23,150 nt of DNA from Lachnoclostridium sp. UBA7097 (GTDB taxonomy: Bacteria; Bacillota; Clostridia; Lachnospirales; Lachnospiraceae), in assembly GCA_002499945.1 (NCBI GenBank), contig DKYP01000075.1, positions 1-23,150 on the forward strand, read 5' to 3'. The translations under genes were made by a program, and so were the position numbers. A model generated the notes under the pieces. It did no database searches, had not been told where the DNA came from, and saw nothing but the letters and a program-made list of their open reading frames with translations. Below, piece by piece: positions 13,742-21,815 of the stretch (positions are counted from its first letter, which is position 1; each line of letters begins with the position of its first letter).

Positions 13742-14904
13742 GTGCCAGTTATAAGAAAGTTCCTGTTGCTATAAGGCAGTATTTTGCTTTTACAGAAGAA
13801 GAACAATGTATATTTATTAATAAGCTTATTGAAGAAAGGGTTATACGGGGTGCTGTAATTTTATCTACATGCAACAGAAGTGAGCTGTATTTTACGGGGG
13901 ATGGCAGTTCTGTTGAAGAAGCAGCAAAAAAACTTGCATTATATAAGAAAATAAATGGCAGTGATATAAAGAAATACTGTCTTTTTTATGGCGGGGCTAA
14001 TGCAGTAAAGCATCTTTTTAATGTTACATGCGGGCTTGATTCAATGGTATTAGGTGAAGATGAAATACTGCGGCAGGTTAAGGAGGCATATCTGGATGCC
14101 GCAAAAGCAAACCATACAGACGGGGAATTAAATATAATATTCCAGGATGCACTTAACTGCGCAAAGTCTGGCAAATCAAGGACAAGGCTTTCCACAACCC
14201 CTGTTTCTGTTGCAACTATTACAGCAAATACAATAGAAAAGTATATTGGGGAGAATAATTTTACTGGCAGTGACAGGAAAGTAATGGTTATTGGAATAAC
14301 TGGCAAAACCGGAGGGACTGTTGCCAGGGATTTAATATCAAAGGGCATACCAGTTATAGGCACAAGCAGGAGGCACAGGCAGGAGGATAATATTTATGGC
14401 AGCAGTATGGCGGGGATAATTGGCTTTAAGGAAAGGTATATGTATATAAACCAGGTGTGCGCAATAGCCAGTGCAACAACAAGCCCGCATTATACATTAA
14501 CATATGAAGAATATTTAAAATATGCAGGGGGCAGTAAAAAACAGCTTTTAATCGACCTTGCAGTTCCATATGATATTGACAGGGCACTTGCAGGGCTTAA
14601 AGATATAAAACTTCTTGATATAGATTACTTTAATACACTTTCCAATAAAAATATTAATATAAAACTTAGTGAAATCAGTAAGGCAGAAGAAGTAATTGCA
14701 GAGTGTGTTGAAAATACAATGAAGAAAATATATATGCGGAAGTTTCTGGTTAAATTAAAGGGAGATAAGGAACTGGAAAGTAAGTTTAATAATGAAAAAT
14801 GGTTAAGCCATATGGTGTATTATCTTAAGGATATATTAGTAAGCAGTGAATTAAAAGATGTTCTTGAAAGAATTTATAATAGAGAAACCAGCGGAGGAAA
14901 TTAA
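13729..14904 (+). CDS. hemA: Glutamyl-tRNA reductase
   Basis: A 391-residue enzyme that reduces glutamyl-tRNA(Glu) to glutamate-1-semialdehyde, the first step of the C5 tetrapyrrole route. The N-terminal catalytic domain is typical, with ISASYKKVPVAIRQYFAFTE, the active Cys48 in LSTCNRSELY, and HLFNVTCGLDSMVLGEDEI. The middle NADPH-binding domain is less usual: its glycine loop reads VIGITGKTGGTVARDL, instead of the common GAGxxG pattern. The dimerisation helices follow. I chose the ATG at 13729 because it gives the family's normal N-terminus; a TTG at 13720 has AAGGA six bases upstream and is possible. It overlaps the ThiF gene by 13 bases and the next gene by one (TAATG). Confidence 0.92.
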   Translation: MFCISASYKKVPVAIRQYFAFTEEEQCIFINKLIEERVIRGAVILSTCNRSELYFTGDGSSVEEAAKKLALYKKINGSDIKKYCLFYGGANAVKHLFNVTCGLDSMVLGEDEILRQVKEAYLDAAKANHTDGELNIIFQDALNCAKSGKSRTRLSTTPVSVATITANTIEKYIGENNFTGSDRKVMVIGITGKTGGTVARDLISKGIPVIGTSRRHRQEDNIYGSSMAGIIGFKERYMYINQVCAIASATTSPHYTLTYEEYLKYAGGSKKQLLIDLAVPYDIDRALAGLKDIKLLDIDYFNTLSNKNINIKLSEISKAEEVIAECVENTMKKIYMRKFLVKLKGDKELESKFNNEKWLSHMVYYLKDILVSSELKDVLERIYNRETSGGN

Positions 14905-15530
14905 TGGCATATTTTCCATTTATAATAGATATAGAAGACATGGACTGCCTTATTGTGGGAGGCGGGAATATGGCACTTCATAAGACAGGAATCCTTGCAG
15001 AATATAATGTAAATATACATATTGTTGCAATGTCGGTTTGTGATAGTTTAATAAAACTTGCAGAAAGCAGTAAAAGGATAGATATAAAACAGAAAAAGTT
15101 TGATGGCGAAGATATAAATGGAATGGATTTTGTAGTGGCAGCAGCAGGGGATAAGGCACTTGGGCTTTATATTTCAAAAATGTGCAAGGAGAGGAAGATA
15201 CCTGTAAATGTTGTGGATATAAAAGAAGCATGTTCATTTATATTTCCTGCAATTATCCATAAAGAACCAGTGCTTGCTGCTATTTCCACGGGAGGTTCAA
15301 GTCCTGCCCTTGCGGCAGATATTAAGAAAAGTGTCAGGGAGGTTATACCAGGTTATTATTCTTCCCTTGCAGTTAATCTTGAAAAAGCCAGAAAGTATGT
15401 AATTAAAAATACAGATAATGCCAGTACCAGAAAGCAGGTATTTGAAAAGCTTGTTTTATATGGAAAGGAACATAATGGTGAAGTAACAGAAGATATTGCA
15501 AGGAAAATTATAAAGGAATGTAAAGGTTAA
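14904..15530 (+). CDS. Precorrin-2 dehydrogenase (CysG N-terminal/Met8-type, siroheme branch)
   Basis: A 208-residue protein matching the N-terminal part of CysG, or yeast Met8p. It oxidises precorrin-2 to sirohydrochlorin with NAD+; some family members also insert iron. Visible marks are YFPFIIDIEDMDCLIVGGGN with the Rossmann glycines 19-21, Asp105 in VNVVDIKEACSFIFPAII (aligned with the conserved catalytic Asp of CysG), and AAISTGGSSPALAADIKKSV. The methyltransferase half is absent here and is supplied by the fused CobA domain two genes downstream. GGAGG inside the end of hemA precedes the start, and the TAATG overlap indicates coupled translation. Whether it also acts as ferrochelatase cannot be read from the sequence. 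Confidence 0.92.
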   Translation: MAYFPFIIDIEDMDCLIVGGGNMALHKTGILAEYNVNIHIVAMSVCDSLIKLAESSKRIDIKQKKFDGEDINGMDFVVAAAGDKALGLYISKMCKERKIPVNVVDIKEACSFIFPAIIHKEPVLAAISTGGSSPALAADIKKSVREVIPGYYSSLAVNLEKARKYVIKNTDNASTRKQVFEKLVLYGKEHNGEVTEDIARKIIKECKG

Positions 15531-15550
15531 TAAAGCGGGGTAAAATATTA

Positions 15551-16468
15551 GTGGAAGATAATTTAATAAAAATAGGTACACGTGGAAGTGCGCTTGCATT
15601 AGTCCAGACAGAACTTGTTATTTCTGCAATACAGGAAAAATATCCTGGAATAAATATTGAAAAGGTAATAATAAAAACAAAAGGTGACAAAGAGCCAGAT
15701 AAACCTGTTTCAAGTTTTGGGGATAAAAGGGTTTTTAGTGCAGAAATTGAAGAGGCACTTTCTAATGGAATAATAGACCTGGCTGTGCATAGTGCCAAGG
15801 ATTTGCCCTCCAGCTTAAAAGATGGACTTTGTATACCATGTGTATTAAAAAGGGAAGATGAAAGGGAAGTGCTTGTAACACTTGCAGGAACTTCTTATGA
15901 AGATTTACTTAAAGCAGACATGCCTGTTATTGGAACAGGAAGCTTGCGCAGAAGGATGCAGTTAAAACATTTCTTCCAGAATATAGAACTTAAAGATATA
16001 CGTGGCAATGTGGAAACAAGGATAAATAAATTAAGGAATGGCGGATATGATGGAATAATGCTTGCTGCTGCTGGTTTAAAAAGGCTTGGGCTTGACAGGG
16101 AAAAAGACCTTGAATATAAATATTTTAGTACACAGGATATAGTGCCAGCCGGAGGGCAGGGGATAATAGCAGTTGAAACAAGGAAAGAAGATGCCAGTGG
16201 CAAAAGTTTTATAGGAGAGGTTGTAAAAAGTATAAATGACCAGGAAACATTTTTCCATTTTAACAATGAAAGAAAAATAATAGAAGCCCTTGGTGCAGGC
16301 TGTAATACAGGATTTGGTGTTATAAGTTATTGTTATGTTAAAGATAAAGAAGAAAGATTGTGTATAAGGACTATAATAAGATACCATGTTTTTAATGGCA
16401 CTGGCAGCAGGGAGGACGCAGGACGTCTTATAGAAATGGCAATAAAACATGGGAAAGAAGGGTATTAA
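15551..16468 (+). CDS. hemC: Hydroxymethylbilane synthase (porphobilinogen deaminase)
   Basis: A 305-residue enzyme that links four porphobilinogens into hydroxymethylbilane. Domain marks in order are IGTRGSALALVQTELVI, KTKGDKEPDKPVSSFGDKRV, the active-site block DLAVHSAKDLPSSL, GTGSLRRRMQLKHF, DIRGNVETRINKLRNGGYDG and VPAGGQGIIAVE. The cysteine that carries the dipyrromethane cofactor is Cys251 in EALGAGCNTGFGV. The region usually reading IGGKGLF is SSFGDKRVF, a mild divergence. It starts with GTG at 15551, about ten bases after a GCGGGG site. It lies 20 bases after the dehydrogenase gene and three before the cobA-hemD fusion. Confidence 0.95.
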   Translation: MEDNLIKIGTRGSALALVQTELVISAIQEKYPGINIEKVIIKTKGDKEPDKPVSSFGDKRVFSAEIEEALSNGIIDLAVHSAKDLPSSLKDGLCIPCVLKREDEREVLVTLAGTSYEDLLKADMPVIGTGSLRRRMQLKHFFQNIELKDIRGNVETRINKLRNGGYDGIMLAAAGLKRLGLDREKDLEYKYFSTQDIVPAGGQGIIAVETRKEDASGKSFIGEVVKSINDQETFFHFNNERKIIEALGAGCNTGFGVISYCYVKDKEERLCIRTIIRYHVFNGTGSREDAGRLIEMAIKHGKEGY

Positions 16469-16471
16469 CTA

Positions 16472-17941
16472 GTGGGAATAGTGTATTTTGTAGGTGCAGG
16501 GCCTGGCGGGGAAGGGCTTTTAACGCTAAAGGGTGCAGAGAAATTAAAAACCTGTGATGTAGTAATATACGACAGGCTTGCCAGTGAAGGGCTTCTTAAA
16601 ATGCTAAAACCTGGCTGTAAAAAGATATATGCAGGCAAACAGGCAGGTAAACACTACAGGAAACAGGAAGAAATTAACAGCCTTTTAACAGAGTATGCAC
16701 TTAAGGATAATATTGTAGTGCGGCTTAAAGGCGGTGATTCATTTGTATTTGGAAGGGGTACAGAGGAAATAGACGCATTAAACCAGTATAATATCCCTTA
16801 TGAAGTTATACCAGGTGTTACATCTGCCATAGCTGTGCCAGAATGCGCAGGAATACCTGTTACGCACAGGGGCATAAGCAGAAGCTTCCATGTAATAACA
16901 GGACATACAGATACAAGCACAGGTGCACCAGAGTGTAATTACAAAGCACTTGCAGATATGGGCGGTACCCTTGTATTTATGATGGGGCTTGCCAATATAA
17001 ATGAAATAACAGGAAATCTTATTAAAGAAGGAATGGCAGAAGAAACACCAGCTGCTGTTATTTCAGGGGGGACTACCAAAGAACAGAAAGTCATACGTTC
17101 AAAGCTTGGGGACATTGCAGAAAAATCCCGAAAGAACAATATGTTTTCACCAGCAGTAATAGTGATAGGGGAAACAGCAGCATACAGATATATTTATAAT
17201 GGTAAAAAGGCAGGCATTGTTGCAACAAAGGCATTAATGGAAAAGATAGAAACAGGGCTGGATATTGCAGGTATAGGGTGCGTACCTGTCTGTGAAATGG
17301 AAGTATCCGCTGTTAATATACAGGAACTGGTAAAAGAACTGGACAATATAGAAAAATATAACTGGATAGTATTTACAAGCAGAAACGGCGTAATACTTTT
17401 TTTCCAGGCATTAAAAGATAATTATACAGATATAAGAAGGCTTTCTGGAATTAAATTTGCAGTTATTGGAAGTGGCACAAAAGAAGAATTACATAAATAC
17501 GGAATTAATGCAGATTTTATCCCGTCAGGTTATACATCTTCAATACTTGCAAAAGAACTTGCAGAAATTATACTTCCAGGTGAAAATGTGCTTTTGCCAA
17601 GGGCTGTTAAAGGAAGCCGGGAATTAACAGATATATTCAGGCAGGAAAATATTTCTTTTAAAGAAGTAAAAATATATGATGTCAAAGGGCATCTGCTGCC
17701 AGGGGCAGACAAAACAGGACATTTAGATTGTATTATATTCTTAAGTGCATCAGGTGTAAAAGAATTTACAAGGCTTATAAAAAGCACAGGAAAGAAACTT
17801 CCATCTGGTATAAAACTTGTATGTATAGGGGAGATAACAAAAAAGGCGTTAGAAGAAGAATTTGGCAATTCTTTTGATATTATAATGGCAGATGGGAATA
17901 ATGCGGAAGGCGTTATTAACGCAGTAAGGGAGAAAATATAG
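16472..17941 (+). CDS. Fused uroporphyrinogen-III C-methyltransferase and uroporphyrinogen-III synthase
   Basis: A 489-residue two-domain enzyme (CobA-HemD). Residues 1-240 are the SAM-dependent methyltransferase, with VYFVGAGPGGEGLLTLKGAE, YDRLASEGLL, VVRLKGGDSFVFGRGTEEID, VIPGVTSAIAVPECAGIPVT and HRGISRSFHVITGHTD. Residues 250-489 resemble HemD, which closes and inverts ring D, with YNWIVFTSRNGVILFFQAL, FAVIGSGTKEEL and DCIIFLSASGVKEFTRL; HemD is always weakly conserved. One polypeptide thus makes uroporphyrinogen III and methylates it to precorrin-2, sending the flow to siroheme or B12. It starts with GTG at 16472, three bases after hemC, with AAGAAGGG about ten bases upstream. Such fusions are common in Clostridia. 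Confidence 0.93.
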   Translation: MGIVYFVGAGPGGEGLLTLKGAEKLKTCDVVIYDRLASEGLLKMLKPGCKKIYAGKQAGKHYRKQEEINSLLTEYALKDNIVVRLKGGDSFVFGRGTEEIDALNQYNIPYEVIPGVTSAIAVPECAGIPVTHRGISRSFHVITGHTDTSTGAPECNYKALADMGGTLVFMMGLANINEITGNLIKEGMAEETPAAVISGGTTKEQKVIRSKLGDIAEKSRKNNMFSPAVIVIGETAAYRYIYNGKKAGIVATKALMEKIETGLDIAGIGCVPVCEMEVSAVNIQELVKELDNIEKYNWIVFTSRNGVILFFQALKDNYTDIRRLSGIKFAVIGSGTKEELHKYGINADFIPSGYTSSILAKELAEIILPGENVLLPRAVKGSRELTDIFRQENISFKEVKIYDVKGHLLPGADKTGHLDCIIFLSASGVKEFTRLIKSTGKKLPSGIKLVCIGEITKKALEEEFGNSFDIIMADGNNAEGVINAVREKI

Positions 17942-17943
17942 AA

Positions 17944-18021
17944 ATGTTATCAGAAGTTAATGTAAAAAATTACTGGGATACATTTTTCCACCATATTATC
18001 CTGAAAAAACAAAATATATAA
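17944..18021 (+). CDS. Possible 25-residue small protein between cobA-hemD and hemB
   Basis: In the 130-base gap between the two enzyme genes there is a short open frame starting two bases after the upstream stop. It begins MLSEVNVKNYWDTFFHHIIL and ends in KKQNI. An AGGGAG site lies 11 bases upstream, which is long but possible. I recognise no family and see no membrane segment. The remainder of the gap (18022-18071) is AT-rich and contains only the hemB ribosome site. It may be a real small protein, a gene remnant or chance. Confidence 0.25.
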   Translation: MLSEVNVKNYWDTFFHHIILKKQNI

Positions 18022-18071
18022 TATTGAAATTAATGTATAAAACTTAAATAAAAAGAAACGGAGTTATTATT

Positions 18072-19037
18072 ATGGTACGTATGCGCAGGTTAAGGGCAGA
18101 CAGTAATTTAAGAAGCCTTGTAAGGGAAACAGTAGTTACAATAGATGATTTGGTATATCCTGTATTTATTAAAGAGGGGAAGAATATTAAAGAACCAGTT
18201 GCTTCAATGCCTGGGATTTACCAGTATTCATGTGACAGGTTTGGTGAGGAACTTGAAAGAATTGTAAATGCAGGGATAAAGGCAATTCTTGTATTTGGTA
18301 TACCAAAACACAAAGATGAGGTTGGAAGTGAAGCATATAATGAACATGGTGTTACACAGAATATAATAAGGGAAATTAAAAGGAAAGCACCAGGTATTAT
18401 TGTTATAGCAGATGTCTGCTTGTGCGAATATACCTCACACGGACATTGCGGGATTATAAGCGGAAATGAAATACTAAATGATGAAACCCTTGAGCCGCTT
18501 GCAAAGATGGCAGTAAGCCTTGCAAGGGCAGGTGCAGATATAATTGCCCCTTCTGATATGATGGACGGGCGTGTTGCTTATATAAGGAAGTCACTTGATA
18601 TTACTGGATTTAAAAATACACCAATAATGTCATATAGTGCAAAATTTGCATCAGGATATTATTCACCATTCCGTGATGCTGCACAGTCCGCGCCTTCATT
18701 TGGTGACAGGAAAACATACCAGATGGACCCGGCTAATGGGCGTGAGGCCATAAGGGAGTGTGAAAATGATATTGCAGAAGGGGCAGATATTATAATGGTA
18801 AAACCTGCGCTTGCATATCTTGATGTAATTAAAAAAGTGTCAGAATGTACAAATTACCCTGTAGCTGCCTATAATGTAAGCGGTGAATATTCAATGGTAA
18901 AGGCAGCAGCACTAAATGGCTGGATTGATGAAAAAAGAATTGTAATGGAAAACCTTGTTTCAATTAAAAGGGCAGGTGCAGGAATAATAATAACTTACCA
19001 TGCAATAGATGCCGCAAACTGGTTAAAGGGGGAATGA
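18072..19037 (+). CDS. hemB: Porphobilinogen synthase (5-aminolevulinate dehydratase)
   Basis: A 321-residue enzyme that condenses two 5-aminolevulinates into porphobilinogen. The active-site lysines are Lys191 in MSYSAKFASGYYSPFRDAAQ and Lys244 in DIIMVKPALAYLDVI. The zinc-site cysteines Cys116, Cys118 and Cys126 are present in DVCLCEYTSHGHCG, so this is a zinc-type enzyme. The N-terminal block MRRLRADSNLRSLVRETVV is also typical. The ATG at 18072 is preceded by CGGAG. Its stop lies two bases before the preferred hemL start, and it follows the cobA-hemD fusion by 130 bases, the largest gap in the tetrapyrrole run. Confidence 0.97.
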   Translation: MVRMRRLRADSNLRSLVRETVVTIDDLVYPVFIKEGKNIKEPVASMPGIYQYSCDRFGEELERIVNAGIKAILVFGIPKHKDEVGSEAYNEHGVTQNIIREIKRKAPGIIVIADVCLCEYTSHGHCGIISGNEILNDETLEPLAKMAVSLARAGADIIAPSDMMDGRVAYIRKSLDITGFKNTPIMSYSAKFASGYYSPFRDAAQSAPSFGDRKTYQMDPANGREAIRECENDIAEGADIIMVKPALAYLDVIKKVSECTNYPVAAYNVSGEYSMVKAAALNGWIDEKRIVMENLVSIKRAGAGIIITYHAIDAANWLKGE

Positions 19038-19039
19038 AA

Positions 19040-20317
19040 ATGGCTGGTGTAAAATCAGAGGATTTATTTAAAAATTCCATGAAAATAATGCCAGGTGGTG
19101 TCAACAGCCCTGTACGTGCATTCCGTGCAGTAAACCAGAACCCGGTTTTTATAGAGAGGGCAAAGGGTTCAAAGATATATGATGTTGATGGCAATGAGTA
19201 TATAGACTATGTGTGTTCATGGGGGCCAGGAATACTTGGACATGCCAGGGGGCGTGTAATAGATGCAGTAAAAGAAGCATGTAATAACGGGCTTACATTT
19301 GGAGCACCTACAGAGAAGGAATATATACTTGCAAGTCTTATACAAGAATTTATGCCTTCTATGGAGATGTTACGCCTTGTAAATTCTGGCACAGAAGCTG
19401 TTATGAGTGCTATAAGGGCAGCAAGGGGGTATACAGGAAGGGAAAAAATCATTAAATTTGCAGGATGTTACCATGGGCACTCAGACGGGCTTCTTGTAAA
19501 AGCAGGTTCAGGGGCACTTACACAATCTGTTCCTGACAGCCTTGGAGTACCAGAAGGTTATACAGGGAATACATTAGTTGCAGAATATAATAATATAGAA
19601 TCAGTAGAAAAGCTTTTTGAGAAATACAATAACCAGATAGCAGCAGTAATAGTAGAGCCTGTGGCAGCTAATATGGGTGTAGTTCCCCCGGCAGACGGGT
19701 TTTTAGAAAAACTCCGCCAGATAACAAAGAAATATAATTCCCTTCTTATATTTGATGAAGTAATAACAGGTTTCAGGCTTGCAAAAGGAGGCGCACAAGA
19801 ATATTTTGGGATAGTGCCAGACCTTACAGTGCTTGGAAAGATTGCTGGGGGTGGGATGCCGCTTGCAGTATATGGCGGGCGCAGGGATATTATGGAAGTA
19901 GTAGCACCACTTGGCGGCGTTTACCAGGCTGGCACATTGTCAGGAAACCCTGTTGCAACAACAGCAGGAATAGAAACTCTCAGGATTTTAAAGGAAAACC
20001 CTGGTATTTACAAAGAAATAGAAGAAAAGACAACAAAATTAAAAATTGCAGCCCAAAAAGCATTTGGCAGCAGTGTGTGTGTAAACCAGGCTGGTTCACT
20101 TATGTCAATATTTTTTACAGAAGAAAAGGTTACAGATTATCTTACAGCAGTAAGCTCTGATACAGCAAAATATGCAAAATACTTTGGTTTTATGCTGGAA
20201 AATGGAATATATATTGCACCATCACAGTTTGAAGCAATGTTTATATCAGACGCCCACACAGATGGTGATATAGAAAAAACATGTGATATTATAAAACAGG
20301 CAGCAGGATTATTTTAA
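19040..20317 (+). CDS. hemL: Glutamate-1-semialdehyde 2,1-aminomutase
   Basis: A 425-residue PLP enzyme that turns glutamate-1-semialdehyde into 5-aminolevulinate, working directly after HemA. The family start is MPGGVNSPVRAFRAV. Other blocks are SWGPGILGHARG, LVNSGTEAVMSAIRAARGYT, the pyridine-stacking GCYHGHSDGLLVKAGSG, IFDEVITGFRLAKGGAQEYF, and the PLP lysine Lys267 in VLGKIAGGGMPLAVYGG. I start at the ATG at 19040, seven bases after GGGGG. An in-frame ATG at 19034, overlapping the hemB stop as ATGA, is only one base from that site. It ends the plus-strand tetrapyrrole run at a strong terminator. Confidence 0.97.
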   Translation: MAGVKSEDLFKNSMKIMPGGVNSPVRAFRAVNQNPVFIERAKGSKIYDVDGNEYIDYVCSWGPGILGHARGRVIDAVKEACNNGLTFGAPTEKEYILASLIQEFMPSMEMLRLVNSGTEAVMSAIRAARGYTGREKIIKFAGCYHGHSDGLLVKAGSGALTQSVPDSLGVPEGYTGNTLVAEYNNIESVEKLFEKYNNQIAAVIVEPVAANMGVVPPADGFLEKLRQITKKYNSLLIFDEVITGFRLAKGGAQEYFGIVPDLTVLGKIAGGGMPLAVYGGRRDIMEVVAPLGGVYQAGTLSGNPVATTAGIETLRILKENPGIYKEIEEKTTKLKIAAQKAFGSSVCVNQAGSLMSIFFTEEKVTDYLTAVSSDTAKYAKYFGFMLENGIYIAPSQFEAMFISDAHTDGDIEKTCDIIKQAAGLF

Positions 20318-20351
20318 AAAACAGGAGGGATACATATTTCCCTCCTGTTTT
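20318..20351. terminator. Bidirectional terminator after hemL
   Basis: AAAACAGGAGGGA (20318-20330) pairs perfectly with TCCCTCCTGTTTT (20339-20351) around an 8-base loop. A-runs and T-runs on the two sides allow termination on both strands, serving hemL and the convergent coiled-coil gene. Confidence 0.92.
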
Positions 20352-20377
20352 AAGTAAATTGATAATATCTTAAAATA

Positions 20378-21433
20378 TCAGACATTCATATCCACTTTAG
20401 CACCTTTCAGGTCTTCCATTATAAGATTCAATTCTTCAACAAGTTTTTCTATTTCCTTTTCTGCCTTTGAAGCAGTGTTATTGTTGCCAGGACTTTTCTC
20501 AATAATATCATGTACTTCAGATACTTCAATAGAAGGGCTTGCAGGGGCATCATCCTGTACTGCGCCAGCAGCATTTACAGCCGCCTGTTTTGTTTCAGCA
20601 ATGCGTTTCTCAAGTTCAAGTTCCTCTTTCTTGCGTTCCGCAGCCTTCTTCTCTTCTTCCTCTTTCTCCTCTGCTTCTTTTTCGGCTTTCTCCATAGCCT
20701 CTTCCATCTTCTCATCAATATGGTCTTTAGCTTCTGCCCACAATCCGCCAATAAGTTCCTTATTAGCAGCCGCCATTAGTTCATCAGCCTCTCTTGTGGC
20801 ATCAGCAACAGGGTGGGTTTTAAGCCGTTCAAGCTCTATATCAGTAATTGCACCTGAAATAGCATTAGCTGAAGCCTCTTTCTGTGAAGCACGCTGTTTG
20901 TAAAAATCTTCTTTATCATCAAGTTCAAGCATATCTTTCTGGTAAGCAGTAAGGCCATTTTTATGAAGTTCTGCAAGCTGTTCCTTTTCACTGCCAGAAA
21001 GTTCCACTCCAGAAAGCGGGTCACTTGCTTTGCGTTCTTTCCTAAGAAGTTCTAAATCCTTATGTTCTTTGGAATCTTCTTTAATGCCATAGCTTTCCAT
21101 AAGCTGCCCGCGTTCATCCTGTATTCCCCTGATAGTTTTTTTATCCTCAAGTGTTTCCTGCCGGAGCTGTTCCTGCTGTGCCTTAAGCCCCTCAATATTG
21201 TTATCAATATTCTGTTCTGATGCAAAAGTATCAGTAAGGATTTTCATAGCACGCTTATGGGCAAGCTTGCGTTTAAGTTCAAGATTATTATTATTTTGTG
21301 CATTAAGATTACCAGCAAAAATACTTTTACTGCCTTTAGTATCTTTGGAATCCTGGCTGTTTTTAGCAGCATAGCTGCTTGTTATAAATAAACCTTCTTT
21401 ATTACTACTGGCAGCAAAAATTGATATTCCCAT
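20378..21433 (-). CDS. Coiled-coil protein of unknown function
   Basis: I do not recognise this 351-residue protein. The first 60 residues are Ser/Asn/Lys-rich and start MGISIFAASSNKEGLF. Most of the rest is predicted helix: residues 60-120 look like a coiled coil with many Gln, Glu and Lys. Residues 225-295 are almost all Glu, Lys, Ala and Arg, a stretch that may be a single extended helix. The end is EEIEKL-like and finishes VDMNV. It has no signal peptide, membrane segment, cysteines or enzyme motif. An AAGGGG site precedes the start by about nine bases. It is a lone minus-strand gene between a bidirectional terminator and the repeat-bearing gap. A structural or surface/flagella-associated role is possible but unsupported. 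Confidence 0.72.
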   Translation of the reverse strand: MGISIFAASSNKEGLFITSSYAAKNSQDSKDTKGSKSIFAGNLNAQNNNNLELKRKLAHKRAMKILTDTFASEQNIDNNIEGLKAQQEQLRQETLEDKKTIRGIQDERGQLMESYGIKEDSKEHKDLELLRKERKASDPLSGVELSGSEKEQLAELHKNGLTAYQKDMLELDDKEDFYKQRASQKEASANAISGAITDIELERLKTHPVADATREADELMAAANKELIGGLWAEAKDHIDEKMEEAMEKAEKEAEEKEEEEKKAAERKKEELELEKRIAETKQAAVNAAGAVQDDAPASPSIEVSEVHDIIEKSPGNNNTASKAEKEIEKLVEELNLIMEDLKGAKVDMNV

Positions 21434-21504
21434 AACATTGCACCCCTTTTCATAGCTGTATTTAATATAATGATATAATTTTTTTTAGTAGCATGGCTTA
21501 TCAA

Positions 21505-21552
21505 CTGTCCTTTAAAACCACATTTGGAACTTGCCATGTAATTACTCTTTGG
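21505..21552. repeat. Partial copy of the fold-back element
   Basis: CTGTCCTTTAAAACCACATT and the 12 bases after it (21505-21536) match the right arm of copy 1 (8790-8821) at 31 of 32 bases. After a five-base spacer, TTACTCTTTGG (21542-21552) matches the start of copy 2 (8828-8838) at 10 of 11. The junction between the two fold-back units is therefore kept here, though the GC-rich interiors are absent. It lies upstream of the coiled-coil gene. Confidence 0.8.
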
Positions 21553-21570
21553 ATGGTTTTTATTAAAAAA

Positions 21571-21780
21571 CAAAATCCAATCCCTGGTATTTTATAAATA
21601 AGGATAAATAATAGCTTTAGGAAATTTGATTATAAAAAACCAGGAAATATGGACATAAATTATATCGGCGGAAATAAGTGGCAATATTAATTTAATTGGT
21701 TACATTTTGTACATAATGTTTAAAATTTAAGGTATTTATACAATTCATAAATAAAAAATGGGGATATAAAAAATCCATAG
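21571..21780. other. AT-rich non-coding stretch, no feature recognised
   Basis: Between the two repeat fragments this stretch is very AT-rich. I see no open frame with a ribosome site, no strong hairpin and no match to the interior of the fold-back element. It could be decayed repeat sequence. Confidence 0.5.
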
Positions 21781-21803
21781 TTTGGAATTGCCAGCCCATT
21801 AAT
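21781..21803. repeat. Terminal arm of the fold-back element
   Basis: TTTGGAATTGCCAGCCCATT plus AAT is the exact reverse complement of 8670-8692, the outer end of copy 1, over 23 bases. It begins 12 bases past the stop of the GH27 gene (read on the minus strand), much as copy 1 lies just past the kinase gene. Confidence 0.85.
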
Positions 21804-21815
21804 AATTTTAAAATG

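Noticed and set aside
20475..20903. 142-residue Ser-rich frame opposite the coiled-coil gene
   Set aside because: The Ser/Phe-rich sequence is the complement of Glu/Lys/Ala-rich codons of the real minus-strand gene; no ribosome site.
21434..21815. Insertion sequence with transposase in the repeat-bearing gap
   Set aside because: Only short repeat fragments are present; there is no transposase frame and no visible target duplication.
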